Notes under the pieces: model-generated | Databases searched by the model: none | What the model was told of the DNA's origin: nothing | The model's input: the letters and a program-made list of their open reading frames with translations, nothing else | Made by a program: the position numbers and the translations under genes | In this document: positions 1 to 9,301 of the stretch, in pieces | How positions within the stretch are numbered: the stretch's first letter is position 1 | Layout of the letters: each line of letters begins with the position of its first letter | NCBI RefSeq assembly: GCF_014652435.1 | Contig: NZ_BMYU01000001.1 | Span: 496,001-560,000, forward strand | Direction of reading: 5' to 3' | DNA: 64,000 nt | Origin: Cognatundibacterium squillarum | GTDB lineage: Bacteria; Pseudomonadota; Gammaproteobacteria; Burkholderiales; Burkholderiaceae_D

Positions 1-217
1 CCGCAACCGGCGCGAATGCGGTGCGCAGACCGTCAAGGCTGTGTTCCGGTGTTTCAGCGGCAAAGTGAATACGCATAAAGTAAGTGTCTGATTGCAGATC
101 ACCGTACTGCGCAGAATCCAGAATATTGCAGCCCTGCTCCACCAGAAAACCGGAAACGCGGTGCACAATGCCGCGCTGATCCGGGCAGGACAAAGTTAAG
201 ATAAATTCCTGTTGCAT
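1..217 (-). CDS. purU: Formyltetrahydrofolate deformylase, N-terminal part (cut by window edge)
   Basis: Only the first 72 codons are present; the gene runs off the left edge. The visible protein begins MQQEFILTLSCPDQRGIVH and continues through an ACT-domain pattern (SGFLVEQGCNILDSAQYGD, then TYFMRIHF), the characteristic N-terminal regulatory domain of PurU. Known family role: hydrolysis of 10-formyl-tetrahydrofolate to formate and THF, balancing one-carbon units and supplying formate to PurT-type purine synthesis. The C-terminal formyltransferase-like catalytic domain lies outside the window. The start at 217 is the only ATG that gives the complete ACT domain. Identification is by motif recognition and is strong despite the truncation. 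Confidence 0.9.
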   Translation of the reverse strand, partial: MQQEFILTLSCPDQRGIVHRVSGFLVEQGCNILDSAQYGDLQSDTYFMRIHFAAETPEHSLDGLRTAFAPVA

Positions 218-1254
218 AAAATCCCGTTCTGACGAACACGTCAGTTTCCGTTGAAAAGTGAAAACTGTACCTGATTTTTGCATTCATTTCGAATTTTATT
301 CAGCCAACTACCGCCTTCGCGCAGTGCAGCAAATTTTGCTATGCAAGACCCCTGACGCTTGCTCAAGCCCGAAAGACATCAGGAATCCGCATTACCATTT
401 ATCGCCCGATTATTTCCTACAGGCAATTCTTTTAGCATACTCACACTTTTTTACTTGCTAAACAGCAAAGACAGTGGCAGGCGCTCACTTGCCAGATACC
501 GCTTCGCACAAAATATTGTTCTCAGGAAATTTTCATCATTTTCATTACCTTTTCGCAAAGTCATCCGCTGTTCGTCGCTCGCGATAAACCTATGATTTCC
601 ATAAAGAAAGCTCATATCAGAGCTATGCATGCGGCATTCGGCATATGCAGAACAACCAAATATGCGTTAGAGGAAGCGCTCGAAACGGAATTTTATTTAC
701 CGAAATCAACGAAAAATTCAGCCCTCTGCCTTTTTATTCACGCGCATGATTTCCGATATTTCAGAAATACATATCTCATTTTTACAACAAGATTGTTTCA
801 CTGTGACTAATGATTAGTCGTTTTGTTACATCAAAACCTTCCAAAGCAGCAACTTTGCATACTTTTTTCTGTTTTTTTACAAATCCGCTTTGACTTTCGT
901 CTGCGCTTCAACAAATATACCAATCGTATATTTTACGAATATCGGCAACACAGCTGATAACGAAGACAGATGAACTCTGGATCCGCTATCAGATTTTGAC
1001 TGAGGGAATGCCAGTGCCCGCATGAAAACTGCATCAGGCACAGCAAACCTGAAAGGAGAACGAAAGGCTTTTATACGCAAAATATATTTGAAGGAGGTGC
1101 ACAAAGGGAATGCAAACCACACCCCAGACACGAGCCTGCAAGTTAGCGGTGCAGGAAAAAATGGGGGAGCCTTAACCGGCGCAATAACAACAAGTCAGTA
1201 CCTGACACATTGAAATAGCAGTACGAAATCTCTCACCTTAGTAAGGAGAACTCA
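218..1254. other. Gene-free AT-rich stretch upstream of the collagenase
   Basis: About 1 kb with no convincing gene. Short open frames exist but have no family resemblance and no matching ribosome binding sites. The stretch is clearly more AT-rich than its neighbours, with T-runs around 860-880. It contains a perfect palindrome at 807-821 and, near the collagenase, a hairpin with 6-bp arms CCTGCA/TGCAGG at about 1135-1155, flanked by C-run and G-run segments that could pair. A long structured leader for the collagenase mRNA is possible but unproven. Confidence 0.5.
807..821. promoter_or_regulatory. Perfect inverted repeat, possible operator
   Basis: GACTAA and TTAGTC arms surround TGA, a perfect 6/3/6 palindrome in the AT-rich region about 430 bp upstream of the collagenase start. 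The geometry suits a dimeric helix-turn-helix regulator. No regulator gene is adjacent, so the assignment is speculative. Confidence 0.25.
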
Positions 1255-4200
1255 GTGAGTACAAGTAACCGTTTCGTTCCAAACACACGTCTGCTCGCCG
1301 TATCCGCAGCTGTGATTTCTGTTTTCGCAACATTCAGTACAGAAGCAAACGCCGCAGGTCAGCACGACAAAGAAATGCGCGGCATGCGTAAATCCGGCTC
1401 GATGGAGTCGATGGTATTCGGTCAGCATCATCAGCACAAAGCACTGAGCCCTGCTGAACGTATGCCGAAGCAGGCAAGCACCTCCACCACCGCAAAAGTT
1501 GACTACAGCAAAAAGCAGACTACTTCGCTGCAACGCCCTTCGCTGCTGAAAGCCAACATGTCCGTCGCTGAAAAAGCGTCTGCACCAAAAGGCGTCAGCA
1601 AAGCCGCCGTTGCTGCATGTGACCGCGCAGCGTTCGCATCTGCTTCCGGCTCCACACTGGTCAATCTGGTGAAATCTTCCAGCACTGACTGTATCAATGA
1701 TCTGTTCGGTGTTTCCGGCTCTCAGGCCGCTGCAATTTTCAAAGAAAGCCAGATGGTTTCTGTGGCGAATGCGTTCCGTACCGCAGCAGCTTCCTATGAC
1801 GGCACGAACTCCAGCAGCATCGAACAGTTAGTCATGTTCCTGCGCGCAGGTTACTACGTTCAGTGGTATGACACTTCTGTCGGTACTTACGGTGCGACAC
1901 TGACCACCGCGATTCAGGGCGCGCTGGATGCATTCTCTTCGAACGCCAACTTTGGCCTGATCAATGATGTACACGGTGAAATTCTGGGCGAAGTTGTGAC
2001 GCTGGTTGACAGCTCCAGCCAGAATGCACGTTACCTGAACAGCATCGTTAAACGCGTTCTGACACTGAACAACAGCTTCCTGAACTACTGGTGGATGCGC
2101 GGTGCTGTAAATAATGCATTCACTGTATTGTTCCGTGGCCATCAGAATGCTGACTTCCAGGCGCTGGTGAAATCGGATACATCCATCATCGATACCCTGT
2201 ACAACTTCATGAATACCAACTGGAGTGTTCTGGGCACCGACAATGACTATCTGGTTGCCAATGCCGGTCGCGAAATGGGCCGTTTCCTGCAATATGCGGA
2301 AGGCAGCGCGCTGAAGAGCATTGCAAAATCCCGTGTCAAAACGATGATCGACCGCAGCAGCATCACCGGCCCGACAGCATCTGTCTGGGTTGGCCTGGGC
2401 GAAATGGTCGATTATTACGACAAAGCCAACTGCAGCTATTACAACATGTGTGACTTCCAGACGAAACTGGATGCCACCATTCTGCCGATCAAATATAACT
2501 GCTCCCCTACCCTGCGTCTGAAAGCTCAGTCTCTGACAACAGCACAATTGCAGGAAGCATGTAATATCGTTGGCGGTGAAGAAGGTTACTTCCATCAGCA
2601 AGTTCAGTCCGGCAATATTCCGGTCGCGAACGACAATAACACCCAGCTGGAAATGGTAATTTTCAGCAGCTCCAAAGACTACGGCAATTACGCAGGTTCC
2701 CTGTACGGTATCGATACCAACAATGGTGGTATGTATCTGGAAGGTGATCCGTCTGCTGCAGGTAATCAGCCACGCTTCATTGCTTACCAGGCTGAATGGA
2801 TGCTGCCGAAGTTCGAAATCTGGAATCTGACGCATGAATACATCCACTATCTGGATGGCCGTTTCGATATGTATGGCGACTTCAATGCTTCGATCTCGGT
2901 ACCGAAAACCATCTGGTGGATCGAAGGTTTTGCCGAGTACATTTCTTACTCTTACCGCAAACTGGATTACACCGATGCGAAAAACCAGGCTGCAACCGGT
3001 GCATACCGTCTGAGCGATATTTTCGCAAACGACTATAACTCCGGCCAAACCCGTGTTTATAACTGGGGTTATCTGGCGGTACGTTACATGTTCGAAAAAC
3101 AGCGTAACAAAGTCTCTTCTGTACTGGGCTACCTGCGTCCGGGTAATTACTCTGGCTACAGCAGCTACATGAACAGTCTCGGCACCTCGCTGGATTCTGA
3201 CTTCGCGAACTGGCTGCCATGCGTGAACAATGCATCCCTGCCGCAATGTACTGGCACAACACCGCCAGTCAACAGCGCACCGGTTGCAGCATTCAACAGC
3301 AGCGTAAACGGTCTGACCGTGGCATTTACTGACACATCGACAGACAGCGACGGCGCAATTGCTTCCCGCAGCTGGAACTTCGGTGACGGTACAACATCGA
3401 CTGCAGCAAACCCGAGCAAAACTTACTCTGCAGCAGGTACCTACACAGTAACTCTGAAAGTAACAGACAATGCAGGTGCAAGCACGACCACCAGCAAAAC
3501 TGTGACTGTCAGCGCAACACAGACCAACAAACCACCGGTTGCTGCATTCAACAGCACAGCCAGCGGCCTGACTGTGAACTTCACTGACGCATCCACCGAT
3601 GCAGACGGCACAATCGCTTCCCGCAGCTGGAACTTTGGTGACGGCACAACTTCCACCGCAGCGAATCCAAGCAAAACCTACGCTGCAGCAGGTACTTATA
3701 CTGTGACACTGACAGTAAAAGACAATGCAGGTGCAAGCACCACCGTCAGCAAAACCGTGACTGTGAGCGCAGGTACAACCAATAAAGCACCGGTTGCTGC
3801 TTTCACTAACACTGTTTCCGGTCTGACAGCGACCTTCACTGATGGCTCTACTGATGCAGACGGCACGATCGCATCCCGCAGCTGGAACTTCGGCGACGGT
3901 ACAACATCGACCGCAGCAAACCCAAGCAAAACTTACGCTGCAGCAGGTACCTACACGGTAACGCTGACAGTGAAAGACAATGCTGGCGCAAGCGCAACTG
4001 TGTCGAAATCGGTGACTGTCACTTCCGGCGGTACTTCTCTGCCAGAATGTACAGGTAGCGCTGAAGTGCTGGGCAAAAACTGCGTACGCAGCAACCTGAG
4101 CGCAACAGCCGGTAACTATGTCTACATGTACATCAACGTACCTGCAGGCACACCGAAACTGACCATCACGACCTCCGGCGGCACTGGCAATGCAGATCTG

Positions 4201-4371
4201 TTTGTCAGCACACTGGGTACATGGGCAACCCGTGATTACTACAACTACGGTTCTTACACCAGCGGCAACAACGAAACTGTTGTTGTGAACAATCCACCAG
4301 CTGGTTATGTATTCGTCAGTCTGTACGCAACCACCAACTTCTCCGGCGTGAAGGTCACTACTCAGTACTGA
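1255..4371 (+). CDS. Secreted M9-family collagenase with three PKD domains and a PPC domain
   Basis: A 1038-residue exported zinc metalloprotease of the Vibrio/Clostridium collagenase type (MEROPS M9). It starts at GTG 1255, supported by the Shine-Dalgarno AAGGAGAA just upstream. Residues 1-34 form a Sec signal peptide (basic start, hydrophobic stretch, NAA-type cleavage site). Residues about 110-400 resemble the M9 N-terminal activator domain. The catalytic domain has the zinc motif HEYIH at 527-531, followed by GFAEYI, whose Glu is the expected third ligand. Three PKD domains (about 677-758, 762-843 and 847-928) precede a C-terminal PPC-like domain (about 945-1038). PKD and PPC domains of this family bind the insoluble substrate. 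It is monocistronic, with terminators on both sides of its region. Exact substrate (collagen or another protein) cannot be read from sequence. Confidence 0.93.
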   Translation: MSTSNRFVPNTRLLAVSAAVISVFATFSTEANAAGQHDKEMRGMRKSGSMESMVFGQHHQHKALSPAERMPKQASTSTTAKVDYSKKQTTSLQRPSLLKANMSVAEKASAPKGVSKAAVAACDRAAFASASGSTLVNLVKSSSTDCINDLFGVSGSQAAAIFKESQMVSVANAFRTAAASYDGTNSSSIEQLVMFLRAGYYVQWYDTSVGTYGATLTTAIQGALDAFSSNANFGLINDVHGEILGEVVTLVDSSSQNARYLNSIVKRVLTLNNSFLNYWWMRGAVNNAFTVLFRGHQNADFQALVKSDTSIIDTLYNFMNTNWSVLGTDNDYLVANAGREMGRFLQYAEGSALKSIAKSRVKTMIDRSSITGPTASVWVGLGEMVDYYDKANCSYYNMCDFQTKLDATILPIKYNCSPTLRLKAQSLTTAQLQEACNIVGGEEGYFHQQVQSGNIPVANDNNTQLEMVIFSSSKDYGNYAGSLYGIDTNNGGMYLEGDPSAAGNQPRFIAYQAEWMLPKFEIWNLTHEYIHYLDGRFDMYGDFNASISVPKTIWWIEGFAEYISYSYRKLDYTDAKNQAATGAYRLSDIFANDYNSGQTRVYNWGYLAVRYMFEKQRNKVSSVLGYLRPGNYSGYSSYMNSLGTSLDSDFANWLPCVNNASLPQCTGTTPPVNSAPVAAFNSSVNGLTVAFTDTSTDSDGAIASRSWNFGDGTTSTAANPSKTYSAAGTYTVTLKVTDNAGASTTTSKTVTVSATQTNKPPVAAFNSTASGLTVNFTDASTDADGTIASRSWNFGDGTTSTAANPSKTYAAAGTYTVTLTVKDNAGASTTVSKTVTVSAGTTNKAPVAAFTNTVSGLTATFTDGSTDADGTIASRSWNFGDGTTSTAANPSKTYAAAGTYTVTLTVKDNAGASATVSKSVTVTSGGTSLPECTGSAEVLGKNCVRSNLSATAGNYVYMYINVPAGTPKLTITTSGGTGNADLFVSTLGTWATRDYYNYGSYTSGNNETVVVNNPPAGYVFVSLYATTNFSGVKVTTQY
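3283..4020 (+). repeat. Three tandem 255-bp repeats encoding PKD domains
   Basis: Units begin at about 3283, 3538 and 3793, with an exact period of 255 bp. Nucleotide similarity is highest in the segments encoding ASRSWNFGDGTTSTAANPSK and AAGTYTVTL, where only synonymous changes separate the copies. This indicates recent duplication or gene conversion. Confidence 0.9.
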
Positions 4372-4426
4372 TCCTGAACTCCTGATAAGTTCAAGGCCTG
4401 ACGCCAGTCAGGCCTCTGCAAAACAC

Positions 4427-4457
4427 AAAGCCGCCGTAGTGATACGGCGGCTTTGTT
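4427..4457 (+). terminator. Intrinsic terminator after the collagenase
   Basis: Twelve-bp arms AAAGCCGCCGTA and TACGGCGGCTTT around a GTGA loop, followed by a T-rich tract. A second smaller hairpin with AGGCCTGAC-type arms precedes it at about 4394-4415. Confidence 0.85.
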
Positions 4458-4521
4458 GTTTCAGGCACGGATGGAACCAGTGATGAAGACAGTGATTCTG
4501 CGCGGCACCGGAGAAACAAAG

Positions 4522-4610
4522 ATTATGCGGCTATCGTCATTTCCGATTCTGCAAGGCCCGGACTTTCTGCCGACGACCGCTGGATCGCTGTGCAGAGCAC
4601 CGCATTCAGG
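4522..4610 (-). repeat. Dispersed intergenic repeat, copy A (inverted orientation)
   Basis: Read on the minus strand it carries GCACAGCGATCC, the core CGGTCGTCGGCAGAAAGTCC and an ATGACGATAGCC segment, in the same order as the other four copies. It lies between the convergent collagenase and hyi-like genes. The hairpin after the core is weaker here (TCCG/CGGA with a longer loop). Confidence 0.8.
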
Positions 4611-4657
4611 GCCAATTCAGGCTGGTTAAAGGCTGATTCAAGGCTGGTTGACGGCTG

Positions 4658-5446
4658 TCAGCGAAGATCGCGCAGCCAGCTCAGGCCTGCAGACGTATTG
4701 CCTTGCGGACGATATTCACAACCGACCCAGCCGCTGTAAGCCAGCTCGTCCATGCGCTGAAACAAATACGGATAGTGAATTTCACCAATATCCGGCTCAT
4801 GCCGCCCCGGATAACCGGCAAGCTGTATATGCGCAATCTGCCCGTGCTCACGCACCAGACCATCCTGCAGCCAGTGACTGAGACTGCCTTCCGTGCGCTG
4901 ACAATGGTAAATATCGAACTGCACCGCCAGCGCAGGATGTTGCAGTTCTGCGCAAATCTCTGCAGCCTGCGCCTGATAACGCAAAAAGTAGCCCAGCATA
5001 TCAGCATTATTAATCGGTTCAATCAGAATGCGGCATCCGGCTTGTTCAGCAAGATCTGCGGCGTAAGCCAGATTCTGCAGATAGGTGTTACGGTATTCAC
5101 CGGCATCTGCACCGGCAGGCAGGATGCCAGCCATCACATGAATCAGCCGGTTCCCCAGCACTTCCGCATAGTGCAGCGCCAGCGCGATACCTTCACGGAA
5201 TTCAGCCTCTCTGCCCGGCAGTGCCGCCAGTCCGCGCTCGCCGCCATCCCAGTCACCGGGCGGCGCATTGAATAAGACTTGCTGCAAACCGTGCTGTTGC
5301 AGCAGCGATTTCAGTTTGTCCGGCTGCCATGCGTAAGGAAATAAATATTCCACGCCCTGAAAACCGTCCGCCGCAGCCGCAGCAAACCGTTCTGTGAACG
5401 GTACTTCGTTGTACATCATGCTCAGATTTGCAGCGAACTTCGGCAT
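4658..5446 (-). CDS. Hydroxypyruvate isomerase family protein (TIM barrel)
   Basis: A 262-residue sugar-isomerase-like TIM barrel of the Hyi/OtnI family (AP endonuclease 2 fold). It begins [17 protein letters not shown], with the typical [22 protein letters not shown] beginning. Later come ILIEPIN, VQFDIYH and GEIHYP, which contain the conserved metal-site Glu, Asp and His residues. The start at 5446 is preferred over an upstream frame start because GGAGAG lies at correct spacing and the protein then aligns with the family N-terminus. Only one base separates it from the stop of the upstream permease gene, so the two are probably translationally coupled. Family members isomerise hydroxypyruvate/tartronate semialdehyde or 2-oxo-tetronates; which substrate applies here is unknown. 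Confidence 0.85.
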   Translation of the reverse strand: MPKFAANLSMMYNEVPFTERFAAAAADGFQGVEYLFPYAWQPDKLKSLLQQHGLQQVLFNAPPGDWDGGERGLAALPGREAEFREGIALALHYAEVLGNRLIHVMAGILPAGADAGEYRNTYLQNLAYAADLAEQAGCRILIEPINNADMLGYFLRYQAQAAEICAELQHPALAVQFDIYHCQRTEGSLSHWLQDGLVREHGQIAHIQLAGYPGRHEPDIGEIHYPYLFQRMDELAYSGWVGCEYRPQGNTSAGLSWLRDLR

Positions 5447-5447
5447 T

Positions 5448-6419
5448 TCACTCTCCTTCGGACTGATTCGCAAAGCGCTGCGCCAGCACTGTGCATACCA
5501 TCAATTGCAACTGGTGAAATAACATGATCGGTAACAGCACGATCCCGGCTGCGCCGCCCGCAAACAAGACTTTTGCCATCGGCACGCCGCTGGCCAGACT
5601 CTTTTTCGAACCGCAAAATAAAATCGTAATGCTGTCAGCACGGTTAAAGCCCAGCAAGCGTGAAGTTAACACGGCAAACACCATGATAATCGCCAGTATC
5701 AGCGCACTCACCAGCAGCAAAGTGCCGATCAGACTCAGCGGCAGTTTGCTCCATAAACCCTGCACCACGGCTTCACTGAACGCGACGTACACCACCAGCA
5801 GAATCGAACTCTGATCCAGTTTTTTCAGAAATACCGAATGACGGTCCACCACTTTGCGCAACAGCGGACGCAATACCTGCCCCGCCACAAAAGGCAGCAA
5901 TAACTGGTTCACAATTTTCAGTACCGGCTCCCATGAAAACGGTCCGGCATCACCGGTTTTTACCAGCAAACTCACCAGTACCGGTGTGATGAAAATACCG
6001 AGAATATTGCTGGCAGATGCACTGCAAACCGCCGCAGGAACGTTGCCGCGCGCTACGGAGGTAAATGCAATCGATGACTGCACGGTCGATGGCAGCACGC
6101 ATAAATACATCACACCCAGATACAGTTCCGGCGTCAGCCACGGTTGCAGCAAGGGTTTCAGGACGATGCCGAGCAAGGGAAATACCGCAAACGTGATGCT
6201 CAGCACCAGCAAATGCAGCCGCCAGTGGAATAAGCCGGCAATCACTGCCTCCCGCGATAAGCGTGCGCCGTGCATGAAAAACAGTAAGGCAATCATCCCC
6301 ACCGACACCTGATCAATACCGGCAGCGAATTGTCCGCGTGCCGGAAAAAAACTCGCCAGCAAAATCATGCTGAACAGCATCAGCATCATGGCGTCGGGTA
6401 AATATTGTTTTAATTTCAT
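5448..6419 (-). CDS. Bile acid:sodium symporter family permease (YfeH-like)
   Basis: A 323-residue integral membrane protein with about nine to ten hydrophobic segments, matching the SBF-like family (PF13593) that includes YfeH. Visible marks are FFMHGARLS near residue 50, [22 protein letters not shown] around 105-130 and [16 protein letters not shown] near 270-285. The last is a conserved family signature close to the substrate site. The start [15 protein letters not shown] at 6419 is chosen because upstream residues do not resemble the family. It forms a two-gene unit with the hydroxypyruvate-isomerase-like gene, suggesting uptake of an organic acid metabolised by that enzyme. The transported compound cannot be deduced. 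Confidence 0.87.
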   Translation of the reverse strand: MKLKQYLPDAMMLMLFSMILLASFFPARGQFAAGIDQVSVGMIALLFFMHGARLSREAVIAGLFHWRLHLLVLSITFAVFPLLGIVLKPLLQPWLTPELYLGVMYLCVLPSTVQSSIAFTSVARGNVPAAVCSASASNILGIFITPVLVSLLVKTGDAGPFSWEPVLKIVNQLLLPFVAGQVLRPLLRKVVDRHSVFLKKLDQSSILLVVYVAFSEAVVQGLWSKLPLSLIGTLLLVSALILAIIMVFAVLTSRLLGFNRADSITILFCGSKKSLASGVPMAKVLFAGGAAGIVLLPIMLFHQLQLMVCTVLAQRFANQSEGE

Positions 6420-6667
6420 ATGTTTCGTTTCGGAAAATGACGGAAATTTCGCTGCAAGAAAAAATCGTCCGCCAATCAGGCAAACTGACTTTCCGGCGTC
6501 AGAACAATCCAACGAAATCACCGCGCAAAGATCGGATTCATCGTCAGATTGCCGAATTTTCTGTGTATTTTAAGATCATGCCACGCTACGGGGTATAACC
6601 GAAGTTATCTGTACCGGAAATGCTTTATATTCGCGGATTACCCCGACTGTTAATGATGGAGTTTGTC

Positions 6668-8533
6668 ATGAAACCTCGCCTGATTCCCCTACTGATCAGC
6701 CTTTGCCTGTCTGCGCCTGCGATAAGCAACGCTGCGCATCCTAACGATACTGAAGCGTTCCGCTGGAAACTCAGTGATATGTACAGCACGCAGACAGCGT
6801 GGAAAGACGATGCAGCGAAAATGCGTGAGCAGCTGACCCAGTTTCAGCAATGCGCAGGCCAACTGACGGCAACGCAGGCGAAGTTTAAAGCCTGTCTGGA
6901 TCAGTATGCGGATATTCAGAAGCGGTTTGCGCGTCTGGCCGTGTATGCGTCGCAGTTCCACGATCAGGATACCGGCAATACAGCCGGTCTGGATTTACAG
7001 CAACAGGCCGATATTCTGGGTAACAAGCTGGAAGAGGCCACTTCCTTCCTGCGTCCGGAACTGATTGCCGCCGGCCCGAAAAAAATCGACGCGTATCTGG
7101 CAAAAGACAAATCCCTGCAAATTTACCGTCAGCCGCTGACCGATATTTTGCGCAGCAGCGCCCACACCCTGAGCAAATCCAGCGAACAAATCGTTGCACA
7201 GTTCGGTGCAGCCACCGGTACAGCAGCAGCAACCTACAGCACGCTGTCAAATGCCGATATGCCGTGGCCAAAGATCAAGTTGGCTGACGGTCAGGAAGTG
7301 ACGATTGATCAGGCCGCTTACACAAAATATCGCGCCGCCGGTAACCGCGATGACCGCAAACGGGTGTTTGATGCATTCTGGGGCAAGTGGAAAGAGTTTG
7401 AACGCAGCTATGGCGTGATTTTTTACGAGCAACTGAAGCGCGACAGCGTCTACGCCAAAGTCCGTAACTATCCGGATTCACTGACACAAGCGCTGGATGG
7501 AAATAATCTGCCGCGCGCTGTCTATGACACGCTGATCGCGCAAACCCGCGCTAACTTGCCGACGCTGCACCGCTATTTCCGCCTGCGCGCGAACATGCTG
7601 GGTGTAAAAGACCTGCAATATTTCGACATTTACCCGCCTCTGGTTTCCGGCAACTTCGTTTACCCGATTGATCAGGGCGTGAAATTCATGCTGGACTCCG
7701 TTAAACCGCTGGGCGACAGTTACACCACCGCGATGACAAAAGCCACCACTGCAGGCTGGATGGATGTGTATCCGCGTCCGCGTAAGCGTTCCGGCGCCTA
7801 CATGAACGGTGCTGCTTACGATGTGCATCCTTACATTCTGCTGAACTACAACGATGACTACGAATCCGTCTCCACGCTCGCGCACGAGTGGGGCCATGCG
7901 ATGCATTCGTATTTATCGAACGGCACCCAACCGTTTATCACATCGGATTACCCGACCTTCACAGCGGAAATCGCATCGACCACGAATGAAGTTTTCCTGC
8001 TGGATCACATGCTGAAGATCGCAAAAACCGATGAAGAACGCTTGCTGTATCTGGGTTCTGCACTGGAAAACCTGCGCGGCACCTTCTTCCGTCAGGCGAT
8101 GTTTGCCGACTTCGAACGCGAAGTACATGCCCGCGTTGATAAAGGTGAATCGCTGACCGGTGAAGAACTCAGCAAAATCTATACAGATATTCTGAAAAGC
8201 TATCACGGCGATAAAGAAGGTGTCATGAAAATTGATGACACTTACGGCATCGAATGGGCGTACATTCCGCACTTTTATAACCGCTTTTATGTATTCCAGT
8301 ATGCGACTTCCATCGCGGCCGGTTCGATGTTTGCAGACAGTATCCTGCAAGGCAAAGACGGTGCACGTGACCGCTATCTGAACATTCTGAAAGCAGGCAG
8401 CTCGGCTTATCCTTACGATCTGGTGAAATCTGCCGGTGTGGATCTGGCCAGCCCTGCGCCGTATCAGGCAGTGTTTAAACGTATGAATGCGATCATGGAT
8501 CAGATTGAAGCGATTCAGGCGAAAAAGAAATAA
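6668..8533 (+). CDS. Exported M3-family oligoendopeptidase
   Basis: A 621-residue zinc metallopeptidase of the PepF/oligoendopeptidase F branch of family M3. The start at 6668 (GGAG at suitable distance) gives a signal peptide MKPRLIPLLISLCLSAPAISNA, so the enzyme is expected in the periplasm, unlike the cytosolic PepF of Gram-positives. The N-terminal helical domain spans about residues 30-210. The catalytic domain has HEWGH at 406-410, with the downstream Glu in SDYPTFTAEIASTTNE. DTYGIEWAYIPHFYNRFYVFQYATS near the C-terminus is a family signature with the Tyr/His residues that hold peptide substrates. Likely role: trimming of short peptides, perhaps products of secreted proteases such as the neighbouring collagenase (inference). 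It is transcribed alone. Confidence 0.9.
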   Translation: MKPRLIPLLISLCLSAPAISNAAHPNDTEAFRWKLSDMYSTQTAWKDDAAKMREQLTQFQQCAGQLTATQAKFKACLDQYADIQKRFARLAVYASQFHDQDTGNTAGLDLQQQADILGNKLEEATSFLRPELIAAGPKKIDAYLAKDKSLQIYRQPLTDILRSSAHTLSKSSEQIVAQFGAATGTAAATYSTLSNADMPWPKIKLADGQEVTIDQAAYTKYRAAGNRDDRKRVFDAFWGKWKEFERSYGVIFYEQLKRDSVYAKVRNYPDSLTQALDGNNLPRAVYDTLIAQTRANLPTLHRYFRLRANMLGVKDLQYFDIYPPLVSGNFVYPIDQGVKFMLDSVKPLGDSYTTAMTKATTAGWMDVYPRPRKRSGAYMNGAAYDVHPYILLNYNDDYESVSTLAHEWGHAMHSYLSNGTQPFITSDYPTFTAEIASTTNEVFLLDHMLKIAKTDEERLLYLGSALENLRGTFFRQAMFADFEREVHARVDKGESLTGEELSKIYTDILKSYHGDKEGVMKIDDTYGIEWAYIPHFYNRFYVFQYATSIAAGSMFADSILQGKDGARDRYLNILKAGSSAYPYDLVKSAGVDLASPAPYQAVFKRMNAIMDQIEAIQAKKK

Positions 8534-8562
8534 ATAACGCAAAAAATTACGGTGCAATACTG

Positions 8563-8600
8563 AACGGACTGTGAACTTTAGCTCACAGTCCGTTTTTTTA
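8563..8600 (+). terminator. Intrinsic terminator after the M3 peptidase
   Basis: Eleven-bp arms ACGGACTGTGA and TCACAGTCCGT, followed by a run of seven T. Confidence 0.9.
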
Positions 8601-8682
8601 TCCTTTTGCCTTTGCGCTCAGTCAAAATCCCCTCGAATCCCTAGGGTTAAATTAGCCGCAAACAACCTGACGGAGACCACAA

Positions 8683-9282
8683 TTGAGCGCCAGAAACTTT
8701 CATCCGATTTCAGTTGATATCATTCAGCAGGAACATGAACATCTTTCCGCGGTCATTCAGGGCATGCTGTATTTTGTGCGTGCCATCAAAATGGGTGGTA
8801 CACCGCCAGATCTGAAAGTGTTCCGTGCAATGCTGTACTACATCACGGAATATCCGGAAAAAATTCATCATCCCAAAGAAGACCAGTATCTGTTCGCCAA
8901 AATCAAAGAGCGCACCCATCAGCTCGATTTTGAACTGGACGCACTGATTGAACAGCACAGCCGTGGCGAAATGCTGGTGCATACGCTGCAGGACACGCTG
9001 CTGGAATACGAATTCGCCGGTGCACCGGCCTTCGATAAATTTGCAGAACAGGTGGAACAGTACGTGAAGTTCTACTATCAGCACATGCGCAAAGAGGAAG
9101 AAGTCATTCTTCCGGTTGCCAAACAGGTGCTGCATATTGCTGACTGGCAGGAAGTGGATCAGGCTTTCATGGAAAACCGCAAACGCCTCGATGACAGCGG
9201 CGAACGCTATCGTTATGAGCAATTATTCTCGCTGATCGTCAACATCAGCCCCGCCCCGATCGGCGTGGCTGATCCGCTGTAA
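8683..9282 (+). CDS. Hemerythrin domain-containing protein
   Basis: A 199-residue cytosolic helical protein with a hemerythrin-like cation-binding domain at about residues 10-150. Candidate di-iron ligands are visible: QQEHEHL (H18/H20 region), YPEKIHHPKEDQYLF (H-HxxxE/D), IEQHSRGE and FYYQHMRKEEEVILP. The start is TTG at 8683 with a GGAG motif about eight bases upstream; no ATG lies early enough to keep the first helix. Proteins of this type bind oxygen or nitric oxide or buffer iron; the exact role is unknown. It is monocistronic, between the peptidase terminator and a convergent DUF4019 gene 19 bp away. Confidence 0.87.
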   Translation: MSARNFHPISVDIIQQEHEHLSAVIQGMLYFVRAIKMGGTPPDLKVFRAMLYYITEYPEKIHHPKEDQYLFAKIKERTHQLDFELDALIEQHSRGEMLVHTLQDTLLEYEFAGAPAFDKFAEQVEQYVKFYYQHMRKEEEVILPVAKQVLHIADWQEVDQAFMENRKRLDDSGERYRYEQLFSLIVNISPAPIGVADPL

Positions 9283-9301
9283 TCGTTACATTACAGGCGG
9301 G

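Noticed and set aside
1035-1175. Possible c-di-GMP (GEMM) riboswitch before the collagenase
   Set aside because: GCACAGCAAACC with a GAAA-like loop and a second GCAAACC resemble parts of the GEMM-I consensus, but the second conserved strand and the P3 helix are not in the right place. The match is incomplete, so no riboswitch is annotated.
1022-1213. Small frame of 63 codons before the collagenase
   Set aside because: No ribosome binding site at its start and no family resemblance; it spans the candidate structured leader.
1828-3246. Long open frame (472 codons) antisense to the collagenase
   Set aside because: It mirrors the reading frame of a strongly supported M9 protease; the product is Cys/His/Arg-rich without any family pattern and has no ribosome binding site.
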